Assembly (NCBI RefSeq): GCF_044377035.1
Contig: NZ_JBILJW010000011.1
Span: 1-64,000 of the forward strand
Source of the DNA: Silanimonas sp044377035
Lineage (GTDB): Bacteria; Pseudomonadota; Gammaproteobacteria; Xanthomonadales; Xanthomonadaceae
DNA length: 64,000 nt
Reading direction: 5' to 3'
Both the position numbers and the translations under genes were made by a program. Under the pieces are notes generated by a model. The model saw only the letters and a program-made list of their open reading frames with translations, ran no database searches and had not been told where the DNA came from. Shown piece after piece: positions 15,811 through 24,112 of this stretch (the first letter of the stretch is position 1; every line of letters begins with the position of its first letter).

Positions 15811-17829
15811 TCAGGACCGAGCGCCCTCGCCCCCCGGCGCGCGCCGCCACGGCAGGCGCAGGCGGAACACCACGCCGCTGCCGTCCTCGAGGTTTTCCGC
15901 CTCGGCCCCACCGCCATGGGCCGCAGCCACCAGTTTCACCACGTGAAGGCCGAAGCCGAGGTGCACGGCGCCATCGGCGGTTCGCGAACGCTCGCGCAGC
16001 GACACCAGCGAGTCGAACAACCGGTGGCGCATCGATTCCGGCAGACGCGGCCCAGTGTTGCGGACCTCGATCAGCAGCTCGCGCGCCTGGCGCTTCAGGG
16101 CGATGCCGATCTCGCCGTCGTCCGGGGTAAAGCCGCGGGCGTTGTCGATCAGCTTGTCGAGGGCCTGCACCAGCAGCTCGGGCGCGCCCTGGAAGGCGCA
16201 AGCGGCCTCCATGCCCTCCAACGACAGGCATCGCGGCGCCAGCACGTCGCGGTAGCCCGCGCCGACATCGGCCAAAAGACGCGCGAGATCGAAAGCTTCG
16301 TGCTCGGCCGCATCAATCGCGTGCTCGATGCGCGTGGCTTCGCTCATCGTCCGCACCAGTTGGCCCATGCGCTCGACACCGTCGCGGGCGCGGGCGACAT
16401 AGGGCCGCGCGTCGGCCGGGAGCGCGGCGAGGTCGAGGTTGTCGAGCGAACTGCGGACGATGGCCAATGGCGTCTGCAGCTCGTGCGAGAGCTTGCTGCT
16501 GAGCGAACGCAGGTAGCTGGTGTAGGCCGCGATCTCGTCGAGCAGCCGCGAGAAGCTGCGGGAAAGATCGCCGATCTCGTCGCGGGCGGTGGAGACCTCG
16601 AAGCGGCGCACTTCGCCGCTGCGATCGAGCGCCTGCTCGGCGGCATCACGAAGGCGGCGGATACGCTGCGAAAGCCGCGTGGCGAACAGGAAAGCCACGC
16701 CACCAGAAGCGAGGAAGGCCAGCAGGGTCAGCCCGAACAGGTGTGCCGCCGCGCGGTCGGCGAGCAGCAGGGCTTCGGCGTTGCTGCGGTCGAGCCGAAG
16801 CACGGCGCGAACCTCGCCATCAACGCGCACCGGCACCGCGCTGCTGAGGATCAGCCGCGTGCCCTGCGGATCACGACGCCAGCGCGATTCCACCCGACCC
16901 TGCGCCGCGGCGAGCCGTTCCGCCCGGTCGTCGCGCAGCGGCGAGGCTTCGGCGGCGAACGCCTCGAGCTCCGCGGCGTCGAGCATCGCGCGGTACAGCA
17001 GGCGCCGCCATGACAGCACGTCGTCGCCAGCGGCGTCCGCGCGCAGGGCGCCATCGGCGGCCAGCGCCCAGCCCCGGCCATCGACCACGACGGCGCGCAC
17101 GTCGTCGGGCAGCAGTGCACCGAGCTCGCGCTGCAGGCGCGTCGACGGACGGTACAGGGCGAAGCGCGGCGAAGCGGATTCGGTAACGCCACCGCCCCCA
17201 TCGGCATCGCGGCGGATGAGGCGCAAGGCGTCGAGCGACAGCCCCTGCGGCAAAGCAAGCTCGATGGCATAACCATCCGCGGTTTCGCGCCAGCCACCCT
17301 CCGCCAGCACCGACGCCGCACCGCCGTCCGCGGCCGCAGCGCGCGTGCTGCCGTCGGCGCGCGCCGCCAACTTCAGGCGCATCGGGCCGAGGCTGGTGTC
17401 GAGTTCGAGCAGCACCGCATCGATTGCCAGATCGCCGGGCCAATGCGCTTCGCCGCGCTGTGGCGTCACGTCGTCGACGGCGATGAACAGCAGCCGACGC
17501 TCGTTGTAGTGGCCCACCGCGAATCGCACGCCGGGCAGCGCCGCGTCCGTCTCCAACGGCAGGGCGACGCCGCCCCAGTCGCCGGCATCGCCGTCCAAGC
17601 GGGGCGAGGCCGCCAAGGCATGCACCGGCAGCGACGGCGCCGCCGGAGGCAGCAGGGCCGGGCGCAACGCGAGGCTGCGCGCCACCGCTTCCCCCGAGGC
17701 CTCCAGCGCCTGCTGCTGGCCCTGCCGGAGGAGGTTCTCCATCTGCACCAGCGCCTGCCACGCCGCCCACGGCAGCACCAGCGCGATCAGCGCGAGCAGC
17801 AGCAGCTGGCGGCGAAGGCTCAGTCGCAC
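15811..17829 (-). CDS. PdsS-type sensor histidine kinase
   Basis: A 672-residue membrane kinase. TM1 covers residues ~8-25. A large periplasmic domain begins with PRLDGDAGDWGG (77-88), which looks like a CBM9/DOMON-type beta-sandwich. TM2 is ~364-384 and a HAMP region is ~385-438. The HisKA box KLSHELQTPLAIV has phospho-acceptor His449. The ATPase has DNARGF, DDGEIGI and FGLGLH. This architecture matches the histidine kinase of the proteobacterial dedicated sortase system. It is 37 bases downstream of its response regulator. Confidence 0.83.
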   Translation of the reverse strand: MRLSLRRQLLLLALIALVLPWAAWQALVQMENLLRQGQQQALEASGEAVARSLALRPALLPPAAPSLPVHALAASPRLDGDAGDWGGVALPLETDAALPGVRFAVGHYNERRLLFIAVDDVTPQRGEAHWPGDLAIDAVLLELDTSLGPMRLKLAARADGSTRAAAADGGAASVLAEGGWRETADGYAIELALPQGLSLDALRLIRRDADGGGGVTESASPRFALYRPSTRLQRELGALLPDDVRAVVVDGRGWALAADGALRADAAGDDVLSWRRLLYRAMLDAAELEAFAAEASPLRDDRAERLAAAQGRVESRWRRDPQGTRLILSSAVPVRVDGEVRAVLRLDRSNAEALLLADRAAAHLFGLTLLAFLASGGVAFLFATRLSQRIRRLRDAAEQALDRSGEVRRFEVSTARDEIGDLSRSFSRLLDEIAAYTSYLRSLSSKLSHELQTPLAIVRSSLDNLDLAALPADARPYVARARDGVERMGQLVRTMSEATRIEHAIDAAEHEAFDLARLLADVGAGYRDVLAPRCLSLEGMEAACAFQGAPELLVQALDKLIDNARGFTPDDGEIGIALKRQARELLIEVRNTGPRLPESMRHRLFDSLVSLRERSRTADGAVHLGFGLHVVKLVAAAHGGGAEAENLEDGSGVVFRLRLPWRRAPGGEGARS

Positions 17830-17866
17830 GCCGGGGCCATCGTCATCGGTGCGCGGCGGGTGCCGC

Positions 17867-18556
17867 TCACGGCCGCCAGCGGTAGCCGGCGCCGTGCACG
17901 GTATCGACCTCGTCGAACGCGGTGTCGATGGCCTGGAACTTCCGGCGGATGCGCTTGATGTGCGAGGTCACCGTGGCGTCGTCGACCACGACCTGTGCCT
18001 CGCGCATCAGCTGCTCGCGGTTCTTGACGTGGCCGGGGTGACGCACCAGCGCGTGCACGATCCAGAACTCGGTCACGGTGAGCGGCACGGCCTCGCCGTT
18101 CCAGCTCACCTGCATGCGCTCGAACTCGAGCTTCAAGCCGCGCAGGACGATCACCGAGTCGCGCGTCGCCGGCGCGCGCAGCGCCTCGACACGGCGCAGC
18201 AGCGCGTGGATGCGCGCGGTGATGTGCGGCAGCGAGACGCCTTTGCTCAGGTAGTCGTCGGCGCCCAGGCGGAGGCCGGAGATCACGTCGAGCTCGGAAT
18301 CGCGCGCGGTGAGGAAGAGGATCGGCAGGCTGGCCGAGCGCGAGCGCAGCTCGCGGCACAGCTCGTAGCCGCCTTCCAACTCGTCGCCGAGGCCGACGTC
18401 GATCATCACGAGGTCGGGCAGCTTGGCGGCGAAGGCGGCACGCGCTTCCGGGCGCGAGGCATAGGCCGACACCGCGAAACCGTGCTTGCGCAGGGCTTCG
18501 GCGTAGTTGTCGCGGATGGCGGGTTCGTCTTCGACGATGGCGATGGCGTGGGTCAT
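17867..18556 (-). CDS. PdsR-type response regulator (OmpR/PhoB class)
   Basis: A 229-residue regulator. The receiver domain has Asp10, Glu11 and the phosphorylation site Asp53 in LVMIDVGLGDE. The switch Thr lies in FLTARD, and the equivalent of the conserved Lys is in LSKGVS. The C-terminal winged helix contains VTEFWIVHALV, PGHVKNREQLMREA and VTSHIKRIRRKF. The extended GLGDELEGGYELCREL after Asp53 and the PGHVKNREQLM segment are as I recall them in the dedicated sortase system regulator. It is first of a two-gene unit with the kinase. No sortase gene is in the window. Confidence 0.85.
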   Translation of the reverse strand: MTHAIAIVEDEPAIRDNYAEALRKHGFAVSAYASRPEARAAFAAKLPDLVMIDVGLGDELEGGYELCRELRSRSASLPILFLTARDSELDVISGLRLGADDYLSKGVSLPHITARIHALLRRVEALRAPATRDSVIVLRGLKLEFERMQVSWNGEAVPLTVTEFWIVHALVRHPGHVKNREQLMREAQVVVDDATVTSHIKRIRRKFQAIDTAFDEVDTVHGAGYRWRP

Positions 18557-18694
18557 GGCGGCCAGTCTAGCGGCGCTTCCCCGCCCGGGAAGGCGCTGCC
18601 CGCGATTTGCCATGACGCGTCCGAAGCCCGCCGCGAAGCGGCCGGTGCACGGCATATCGCACGGATGAAATGCAGCTCACGGAGGATGCTACCC

Positions 18695-18847
18695 ATGCCC
18701 AAGTTGACTTTCCGACGCGCCCCGCTGGGGCGCGAGCATCGCGTCACCGCTTCACCCCGTTTCCGTGCCGAACGCGGCGCCCTGTGGCTCGGACTCGGCC
18801 TGTGCTTCGCCACCCTGTTCGTGCTGCGCGCCACCGACCCCCGCTGA
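18695..18847 (+). CDS. small single-span membrane protein
   Basis: A 50-residue ORF with a clear GGAGG (18681-18685) 9 bases before the ATG. A basic N-terminal half (FRRAPLGREHRV) precedes one hydrophobic helix (ALWLGLGLCFATLFVL, ~31-46), giving a likely N-in membrane protein. Codon third positions are G/C-rich, as in neighbouring genes. No family is recognised. It is followed 11 bases later by the start of the remnant ORF. Confidence 0.55.
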   Translation: MPKLTFRRAPLGREHRVTASPRFRAERGALWLGLGLCFATLFVLRATDPR

Positions 18848-18858
18848 AAGGAACCCCG

Positions 18859-19188
18859 ATGAGCCTCGAGATCGAACTGCCCCCCGGCGCCGCGCTGCCC
18901 CGCGGCGCGCACTTCGGTGAACCGCCGCGCGATGCCGCCTTGGCCCTCGCGCGCTTCCTCGGCCGCGTGCCGACGCCCCCCAGTGATGCCGAGATGGCCC
19001 GACGCTGCGGCTCAGCCGCGGGCGGCGGCCACTTCGGCGCGCATCTTCGCGATGACGGCGGCGTAGTCCGGCGCATTGAAGATGGCCGAGCCGGCGACGA
19101 ACGTGTCGGCGCCCGCGGCGGCGATGCGGCCGATGTTGTCGGCCTTGACGCCACCGTCCACTTCGAGGCGGATGGGCTTGCCGCTTGA
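18859..19188 (+). pseudogene. ORF truncated into rpe (probable gene remnant)
   Basis: An ATG with AAGGA 7 bases upstream opens a frame whose first ~50 codons have a strong coding pattern (G/C in nearly every third position): MSLEIELPPGAALPRGAHFG and DAALALARFLGR. From 19012 the frame runs antisense through the 3' end of rpe and becomes meaningless Gly/Arg-rich sequence up to the stop at 19188. The simplest reading is a gene that lost its 3' part by a deletion next to rpe. It could instead be an intact gene with a long antisense overlap, which I consider less likely. No family is recognised. Confidence 0.4.
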
Positions 19189-19686
19189 ATCGATGCGCTT
19201 GCGGATCGCCTCGATCTTGCGCAGCGCCGAATCGATGAAGCTCTGGCCGCCGAAGCCGGGGTTCACGCTCATCACCAGTACGAGGTCGAGGTTCTCCAGC
19301 GTGTAGTCGAGGACCTCGAGCGGCGTCGCCGGGTTCAGCACGAGGCCAGCCTGGCAGCCGTGGGACTTGATGAGCTGGATCGTGCGGTCGACGTGGCGGC
19401 TGGCTTCGGGATGGAAGCTGATCACCGAGGCGCCGGCCTTGGCGAAATCCGGGACGATGCGGTCGACCGGCTCGACCATCAGATGCACGTCGATCGGCGC
19501 GGTGATGCCGTGCTTGCGCAGGGCCTCGCAGACCAGCGGGCCGATCGTCAGGTTCGGCACATAGTGGTTGTCCATCACGTCGAAGTGCACCCAGTCGGCG
19601 CCGGCCTTCAGCACGGCATTCACCTCATCGCCGAGGCGGGCGAAGTCGGCGGAGAGGATGGACGGGGCGATGAGGCAGTTCGACAT
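19012..19686 (-). CDS. rpe: ribulose-phosphate 3-epimerase
   Basis: It interconverts ribulose-5-phosphate and xylulose-5-phosphate. The 224-residue TIM barrel has metal ligands in APSILSADF, HFDVMD, DVHLMVEP and LEVDGGV. The flexible active-site loop is VNPGFGGQSF. The phosphate site is AGADTFVAGSAIF. It complements rpiA (2387-3040) in the pentose phosphate pathway. Its 3' end is overlapped antisense by the remnant ORF at 18859-19188. Confidence 0.97.
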   Translation of the reverse strand: MSNCLIAPSILSADFARLGDEVNAVLKAGADWVHFDVMDNHYVPNLTIGPLVCEALRKHGITAPIDVHLMVEPVDRIVPDFAKAGASVISFHPEASRHVDRTIQLIKSHGCQAGLVLNPATPLEVLDYTLENLDLVLVMSVNPGFGGQSFIDSALRKIEAIRKRIDSSGKPIRLEVDGGVKADNIGRIAAAGADTFVAGSAIFNAPDYAAVIAKMRAEVAAARG

Positions 19687-19745
19687 GACGGGGCTCGCTG
19701 GGCAGATCGATTCGGGAAAGGCGCACGGGTTCCGTGCTGCGGCGC

Positions 19746-20072
19746 TCAGCGCTCGCGTCGCCGCTGCTGGATGAGGTCGTAGGCGCGGTTGATCTCCCGC
19801 AGTCTTTCGTCCGCCTGTGACTTGAGCTCGGGCGCCACGCCTTCGAGCTTGTCCGGGTGGTACTGCGAGACCAGCCGCTGCCAGGCGCGGCGGATGGTCT
19901 CGTCGTCGGCGCTCGGGTCGACGTCGAGCACCATGTAGGGGTCCGGCCCGCCGCGGCGGAACCAGCCGCGGTCGAAGCCCATGCCGATCAGCGCGCCGAG
20001 CACGCCACCGGCGGGGTGCCGCAGGAGCAGCCAGCCGGCGAGGAACCCGAGGATCGTGCCGTACCAGCGCAT
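19746..20072 (-). CDS. short DjlA-like J-domain protein
   Basis: A 108-residue protein. The N-terminal Gly-rich membrane segment (MRWYGTILGFLAGWLLLRHP, then GGVLGALIGMGFDRG) closely resembles the anchor of DjlA. It is followed directly by a C-terminal J domain (~45-105) with the DnaK-stimulating HPD in QYHPDKL. The central TerB-like domain of DjlA is missing, so this is a minimal version. It starts one base after the cytochrome c stop, in the same unit. It probably recruits DnaK to the inner membrane. Confidence 0.85.
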   Translation of the reverse strand: MRWYGTILGFLAGWLLLRHPAGGVLGALIGMGFDRGWFRRGGPDPYMVLDVDPSADDETIRRAWQRLVSQYHPDKLEGVAPELKSQADERLREINRAYDLIQQRRRER

Positions 20073-20073
20073 C

Positions 20074-20448
20074 TCAGCGCTCCGCCGGCGGGCGGAAGCC
20101 CGGCTGCGAGGCGTACCAGCGCGCGAGTGCCTCGATGTCGTCGGGCTGCAGCGCATTGCTGATGGCGTTCATGGCCGCGGCCTTGCGGCTGCCGTCGCGG
20201 TAGGCGTTCAAGGCCAGCGCAAGGTAGGCCTCGTCCTGGCCACCAAGATGCGGCGTGCCGGGCTGGCGCGCCGTGCCGTTCTCACCGTGGCAGGCCACGC
20301 AGAGGCCGAGCTGGGCGGGCTTCGCCGCGGCCACAGGCGATGGCGCGGCGGCCGGCGGCAGGCGCGGCGAACCGGCCGGTGGGCTGGTCTGGGCAAGGGC
20401 CGCGGCCGGGAGGCCGAGGGCGATAGCGGCGACGAGGAGCGGCTTCAT
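20074..20448 (-). CDS. small periplasmic c-type cytochrome
   Basis: A 124-residue protein with a signal peptide (cleavage near AAALA-QT) and a Pro/Ala linker (~20-45). One c-heme domain has the attachment motif CVACH and a distal Met candidate in KAAAMNAISNAL. It resembles the cytochrome c4/c553-like electron carriers (GTPHLGGQDEAYLALAL). It probably carries electrons toward a terminal oxidase. The aa3 oxidase genes are 32 kb away in this window. It is first gene of a pair with the J-domain protein. Confidence 0.88.
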   Translation of the reverse strand: MKPLLVAAIALGLPAAALAQTSPPAGSPRLPPAAAPSPVAAAKPAQLGLCVACHGENGTARQPGTPHLGGQDEAYLALALNAYRDGSRKAAAMNAISNALQPDDIEALARWYASQPGFRPPAER

Positions 20449-20529
20449 GGCGGCGGATTCTAGCGTGCGGGCCGTGAGCGCCGGGGCGCGCCGCTACAAT
20501 GGCGGCTTCCCCGCGCCGCCCTGCCCGCC

Positions 20530-21438
20530 GTGTCGACGACCCTGCACACCTCGAACCTCGCCCTGCCCCTGCGCCACCGCGGCAAGGTGCGCGATGTCTA
20601 TGACCTGCCGCCCGGCGCTGACGGCCGCGGCCGCTTGCTGATGGTGGCCAGCGACCGGCTCTCGGCCTTCGACGTGGTGCTGCCCGACCCGATCCCCGGC
20701 AAGGGCGAGATGCTCTGCCAGATCTCGAACTTCTGGTTCAGCAAGACCGCCCACCTGATGCCGAACCACCTCACCGGCACCGACGTCGCCGGCGTGCTGC
20801 CGCCCGGCACCGACGCCGCGCTGTATGCCAAGCGCGCGGTGGTGACAAAGGCGCTGAAGCCCCTGCCCGTGGAAGCCATTGCCCGCGGCTACCTGATCGG
20901 CAGCGGCTGGAAGGACTACCAGAAGACCGGCCAGGTCTGCGGCATCGCCTTGCCCGGCGGCCTGCGCCAGGCCGAGCAACTGCCCGAACCCATCTTCACG
21001 CCCAGCACCAAAGCCGCCGTCGGCGACCACGACGAGAACGTGAGCTTCGACGCGGTCGTTGCCGCCATCGGCGGCGAGCTCGCGGAGAAGGTGCGCGAGG
21101 CCACGCTGGCGATCTACCGCTTCGCCGCGGCCTACGCGCTGGAGCGCGGCATCATCATCGCCGACACCAAGCTGGAGTTCGGCCTCGACGCCGACGGCAC
21201 GCTGGTGGTGATGGACGAGATGCTCACGCCCGACTCCTCGCGCTTCTGGCCGGCCGACACCTACACGGTGGGCACCAGCCCGCCGAGCTACGACAAGCAG
21301 TACGTGCGCGATCATCTGGAAACGCTGGACTGGAACAAGACCGCGCCTGGCCCGTCGCTGCCGGCGGAAGTCATCGCCGTGACGCGCGCCAAGTACGCCG
21401 AGGCGCTGCAGCGCCTCGCCGGGATTTCGATCGACTGA
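20530..21438 (+). CDS. purC: phosphoribosylaminoimidazole-succinocarboxamide synthase
   Basis: SAICAR synthase of de novo purine synthesis, ligating aspartate to CAIR with ATP. The 302-residue protein is of the long, yeast-like class. It starts at GTG (20530) with RGKVRDVYDLP, VASDRLSAFDVVLPDPIPGKG, AIARGYLIGSGWKDY, DTKLEFG and MDEMLTPDSSRFW all intact. A TACAAT at 20495-20500 may be a -10 box 30 bases upstream, but I see no -35. Confidence 0.96.
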   Translation: MSTTLHTSNLALPLRHRGKVRDVYDLPPGADGRGRLLMVASDRLSAFDVVLPDPIPGKGEMLCQISNFWFSKTAHLMPNHLTGTDVAGVLPPGTDAALYAKRAVVTKALKPLPVEAIARGYLIGSGWKDYQKTGQVCGIALPGGLRQAEQLPEPIFTPSTKAAVGDHDENVSFDAVVAAIGGELAEKVREATLAIYRFAAAYALERGIIIADTKLEFGLDADGTLVVMDEMLTPDSSRFWPADTYTVGTSPPSYDKQYVRDHLETLDWNKTAPGPSLPAEVIAVTRAKYAEALQRLAGISID

Positions 21439-21461
21439 ACCCGCGCCACGCGGAGGAAACC

Positions 21462-21926
21462 ATGAGCCGCCTGCACACCCTGCTCGAGCACTACGGCCGC
21501 GACCACGAGAACGCCACGAACCAGGCGATCCACCTCGTCTGCGTGCCGCTGATCCTGTGGTCGATCATCGCGATGGTGTGGACGATTCCGGTGCCGGGCA
21601 CCTGGTTCCAGCCCGGCGCGTTCGCCGGCTTCCTGATGGCAGTCCTCGCCGCGTGGTACTTCCGCGGCTCGCGCCCGCTGGGTCTCGGCGCGGTCGTCGC
21701 CTTCACGCTCGCCGGCCTGCTGTGCTGGGCGCTCGCGGGCGCCATCGGCATGCGCGGCCTGCTCATCACGGCGGTCATCGTGTTCGTCGCGGCGTGGATC
21801 GGGCAATTCATCGGCCACCGCATCGAAGGCAAGCGCCCGAGCTTCTTCACCGACCTCGTGTACCTGCTCGTCGGCCCGGCGTGGACGTTGTCTAAGCTCT
21901 ACCGGCGCCTCGGCATTCCGTATTGA
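21462..21926 (+). CDS. Mpo1-like (DUF962) membrane protein
   Basis: A 154-residue protein with four hydrophobic helices. The family His/Asn pattern is present at both ends: HYGRDHENATNQAIHLVCVP (residues 10-29) and FIGHRIEGKRPSFF near the C-terminus. Yeast Mpo1 of this family is an Fe-dependent dioxygenase in 2-hydroxy fatty acid alpha-oxidation; a similar role here is inference. GGAGG precedes the ATG. The stop overlaps the TTG start of the EamA gene (TTGA). Confidence 0.87.
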   Translation: MSRLHTLLEHYGRDHENATNQAIHLVCVPLILWSIIAMVWTIPVPGTWFQPGAFAGFLMAVLAAWYFRGSRPLGLGAVVAFTLAGLLCWALAGAIGMRGLLITAVIVFVAAWIGQFIGHRIEGKRPSFFTDLVYLLVGPAWTLSKLYRRLGIPY

Positions 21927-22813
21927 ACGCCCTTCCTCCGCGCGATATCGGCCTGGTCGCGATCGTCTGCGTCGTCTGGGCGATCAATTTCCTGACCTCC
22001 GCCTACGCGCTGCAGGAATTCCCGCCGCTGCTGTTCACCGGCCTGCGGATGGCGCTGCTGGCCGCGGTGCTCTGGCCCTTCCTGAAGCCTCCCGCGCCCG
22101 GGCAATGGCCGCGCCTGCTCGGCATCAGCGTGGGACTCGGCGTCGTGCACTTCGGCCTGAGCTTCTGGGCGCTGAAACTGGCCGGTGACCTGTCGTCGGT
22201 GGCCATCGTCATGCAGAGTTATGTGCCGATGTCGGCGCTGCTGGCGTGGTGGCTGCTCGGTGAGCGCTTCGCGTGGCGGACGGGGCTGGCCATCGCCGTG
22301 AGCTTCGCCGGCGTCCTCGTGCTCGGCTTCGACCCGCTGGTGCTCGACCGCCCGGCCTCCCTGCTACTGATGCTGTGCTCGGCAGGCTTCCTCGCGCTCG
22401 CCACCGTGATGATGCGCGGGCTGCAGGGCCAGACGCCGTGGAGCCAGCAGGGCTGGCTGGCGCTCATCAGCGTCGGCCCGCTGCTGGGCCTGTCGTTCCT
22501 CATCGAAGGCCCCCTCACTCAGAGCCTGGCCGGCGGCACCTGGATCGGCTGGAGCGGCGTGGCGTACTCGGCCCTGGTGTCGTCGCTGCTGGGCCACGGG
22601 CTTTACTACGTGCTGGTGCAGCGCCATCCGGTGGCCCAGGTCACGCCGTGGCTGCTGCTCGCCCCGGTGTTGGCCATCGGGCTGGGCGTGGCGTTCTGGG
22701 GCGACCGGCCCGGCCCGAAGCTGTGGATCGGCGGCGCCATGGTGCTGGGCGGCGTGCTCGCCATCGCCCTGCGCAGCTGGCAGAAGACGCGACAGACCGT
22801 CGCCAGCGCCTGA
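21923..22813 (+). CDS. EamA-family (DMT) permease
   Basis: A 296-residue inner-membrane protein with ten predicted helices in two EamA repeats. Typical features are VWAINFLTSAYALQEFPPLL near the start, SYVPMSALLAWWLLGE (repeat 1 end) and HPVAQVTPWLLLAPVLAIGL (repeat 2). It is probably a metabolite or amino-acid exporter of unknown substrate. I use TTG at 21923, overlapping the upstream stop, because the first helix begins immediately after it. Confidence 0.9.
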   Translation: MNALPPRDIGLVAIVCVVWAINFLTSAYALQEFPPLLFTGLRMALLAAVLWPFLKPPAPGQWPRLLGISVGLGVVHFGLSFWALKLAGDLSSVAIVMQSYVPMSALLAWWLLGERFAWRTGLAIAVSFAGVLVLGFDPLVLDRPASLLLMLCSAGFLALATVMMRGLQGQTPWSQQGWLALISVGPLLGLSFLIEGPLTQSLAGGTWIGWSGVAYSALVSSLLGHGLYYVLVQRHPVAQVTPWLLLAPVLAIGLGVAFWGDRPGPKLWIGGAMVLGGVLAIALRSWQKTRQTVASA

Positions 22814-22925
22814 ACGGAACCGGCGCCGGCCCGATTCACCGCAGTTTCACGCGACGCTGACAAGACTTCACCCACGACTGCGGGCCCCTCTGGTCATGCG
22901 TGATGCATGGCGATGTCGGAGTCGT

Positions 22926-22990
22926 TCATCGATCCACCGGCCCGCCGCACGGACGCTCCTCAGCCTCGTCACGAGGCCGGGCATCGATGA
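22926..22990 (+). promoter_or_regulatory. structured leader upstream of the TerC-family gene
   Basis: The 204-base gap before the TerC gene contains an 8-bp stem TCATCGAT/ATCGATGA (22926-22933 with 22983-22990). It encloses a tight hairpin GCCTCG-TCA-CGAGGC (22963-22977). The element ends 27 bases before the ATG. I cannot match it to a known riboswitch class. Confidence 0.35.
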
Positions 22991-23017
22991 CCCATCGACC
23001 TGCCTTCGGAGTAACTC

Positions 23018-24064
23018 ATGGAACTGTTGACCGGCCTCTGGCTGGGCATGCCCGTCTGGGTGTGGCTCGCCTTCCTCGGCGCCGTCCTCGCCATCCTCGC
23101 GTTCGATCTCGGCGTCCTGCACAAGGAAGCCCACGAGATCGACGTCAAGGAAAGCCTGTGGATGTCGGCGCTCTACATCGGCTTGGGCCTGCTTTGGGCC
23201 GTCGCCGTGTGGTTCATCTACTACGAGTACGGTGGCGACAAGGCCATCGACCCGCAGATCGCCTCCTTGCCTACCCCCGAGGCGAAGGCCTGGGAGGCGA
23301 CCAAGCTCTACTTGACCGGCTATCTGGTCGAGAAGGCGCTGGCAATGGACAACGTGTTCGTCATCTCGATGATCTTCACGTACTTCGCCGTGCCGCGGAT
23401 CTACCAGCACCGCGTGCTGTTCTGGGGCATCCTCGGCGTCATCGTGTTGCGCGCGATCATGATCGGCCTCGGCGCCGCGCTGGTGATGAATTTCTCGTGG
23501 ATCCTCTACGTCTTCGCGGTGATCCTGATCGCCACCGGCGTCAAGATGCTGATGTCGATCGACGACGAGCCCGACATCGCCAACAACCGCGTGCTCGCCT
23601 TCCTGAAGGGGCGGATGCGGCTCACCAACGAAATGCACGGCGAGCGCTTCTTCGTGAAGCAGCCGGACGCCAGCGGCAAGCTGCTCTGGTTCGCGACGCC
23701 CCTGTTCCTCTGCCTCGTGCTGGTCGAGATCGCCGACGTGGTGTTCGCGATCGATTCGGTGCCGGCGATCTTCGCGATCACCCCGGACCCGTTCATCGTC
23801 TACACCTCGAACATCTTCGCGATCCTCGGCCTGCGCGCCCTGTACTTCGCGCTGGCTGCGATGGTGCACCGCTTCCACTACCTGAAGTACGCGCTGGCCT
23901 TCGTGCTGATCTTCATCGGCAGCAAGATCTTCGTCGGCGACTGGCTGTTCGACGGTAAGGTGCCGGCCGAGATCAGCCTCGGCGTGACCTTCGGACTGCT
24001 GGTCGGCGGCGTCGTGTACTCGCTGTGGAAGTCGCGCGACCAATCGCCCGCCCCACACGCCTGA
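23018..24064 (+). CDS. TerC/Alx-family membrane protein (probable metal exporter)
   Basis: A 348-residue protein with about nine helices and no cytosolic CBS domain, as in E. coli Alx. The acidic membrane motifs thought to bind metal are present: AFDLGVLHKEAHEI (residues 27-40), EKALAMDNVFVISMIF and the second-repeat VEIADVVFAIDSVPAIFAI. Alx/TerC proteins have been tied to Mn2+ export and to loading of secreted metalloproteins. The ATG follows GGAG by 7 bases. It has a structured leader and its own terminator, so it is monocistronic. Confidence 0.92.
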   Translation: MELLTGLWLGMPVWVWLAFLGAVLAILAFDLGVLHKEAHEIDVKESLWMSALYIGLGLLWAVAVWFIYYEYGGDKAIDPQIASLPTPEAKAWEATKLYLTGYLVEKALAMDNVFVISMIFTYFAVPRIYQHRVLFWGILGVIVLRAIMIGLGAALVMNFSWILYVFAVILIATGVKMLMSIDDEPDIANNRVLAFLKGRMRLTNEMHGERFFVKQPDASGKLLWFATPLFLCLVLVEIADVVFAIDSVPAIFAITPDPFIVYTSNIFAILGLRALYFALAAMVHRFHYLKYALAFVLIFIGSKIFVGDWLFDGKVPAEISLGVTFGLLVGGVVYSLWKSRDQSPAPHA

Positions 24065-24083
24065 ACCGGCCCGAGCGAAACGA

Positions 24084-24107
24084 GAAGCCCGCATCCGTGC
24101 GGGCTTC
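24084..24107 (+). terminator. bidirectional terminator after the TerC gene
   Basis: A perfect 10-bp stem GAAGCCCGCA/TGCGGGCTTC with a 4-base loop begins 20 bases after the TerC stop. It lies between two convergent genes. The plus-strand tail is CTCGTT, so it is only moderately T-rich. Confidence 0.75.
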
Positions 24108-24112
24108 CTCGT

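Noticed and set aside
22814..23017. yybP-ykoY manganese riboswitch before the TerC-family gene
   Set aside because: I looked for the GGGGAGTAG-type 5' motif and the conserved loops. Only a GGAGTAA next to the start codon was found, which is the ribosome-binding site.
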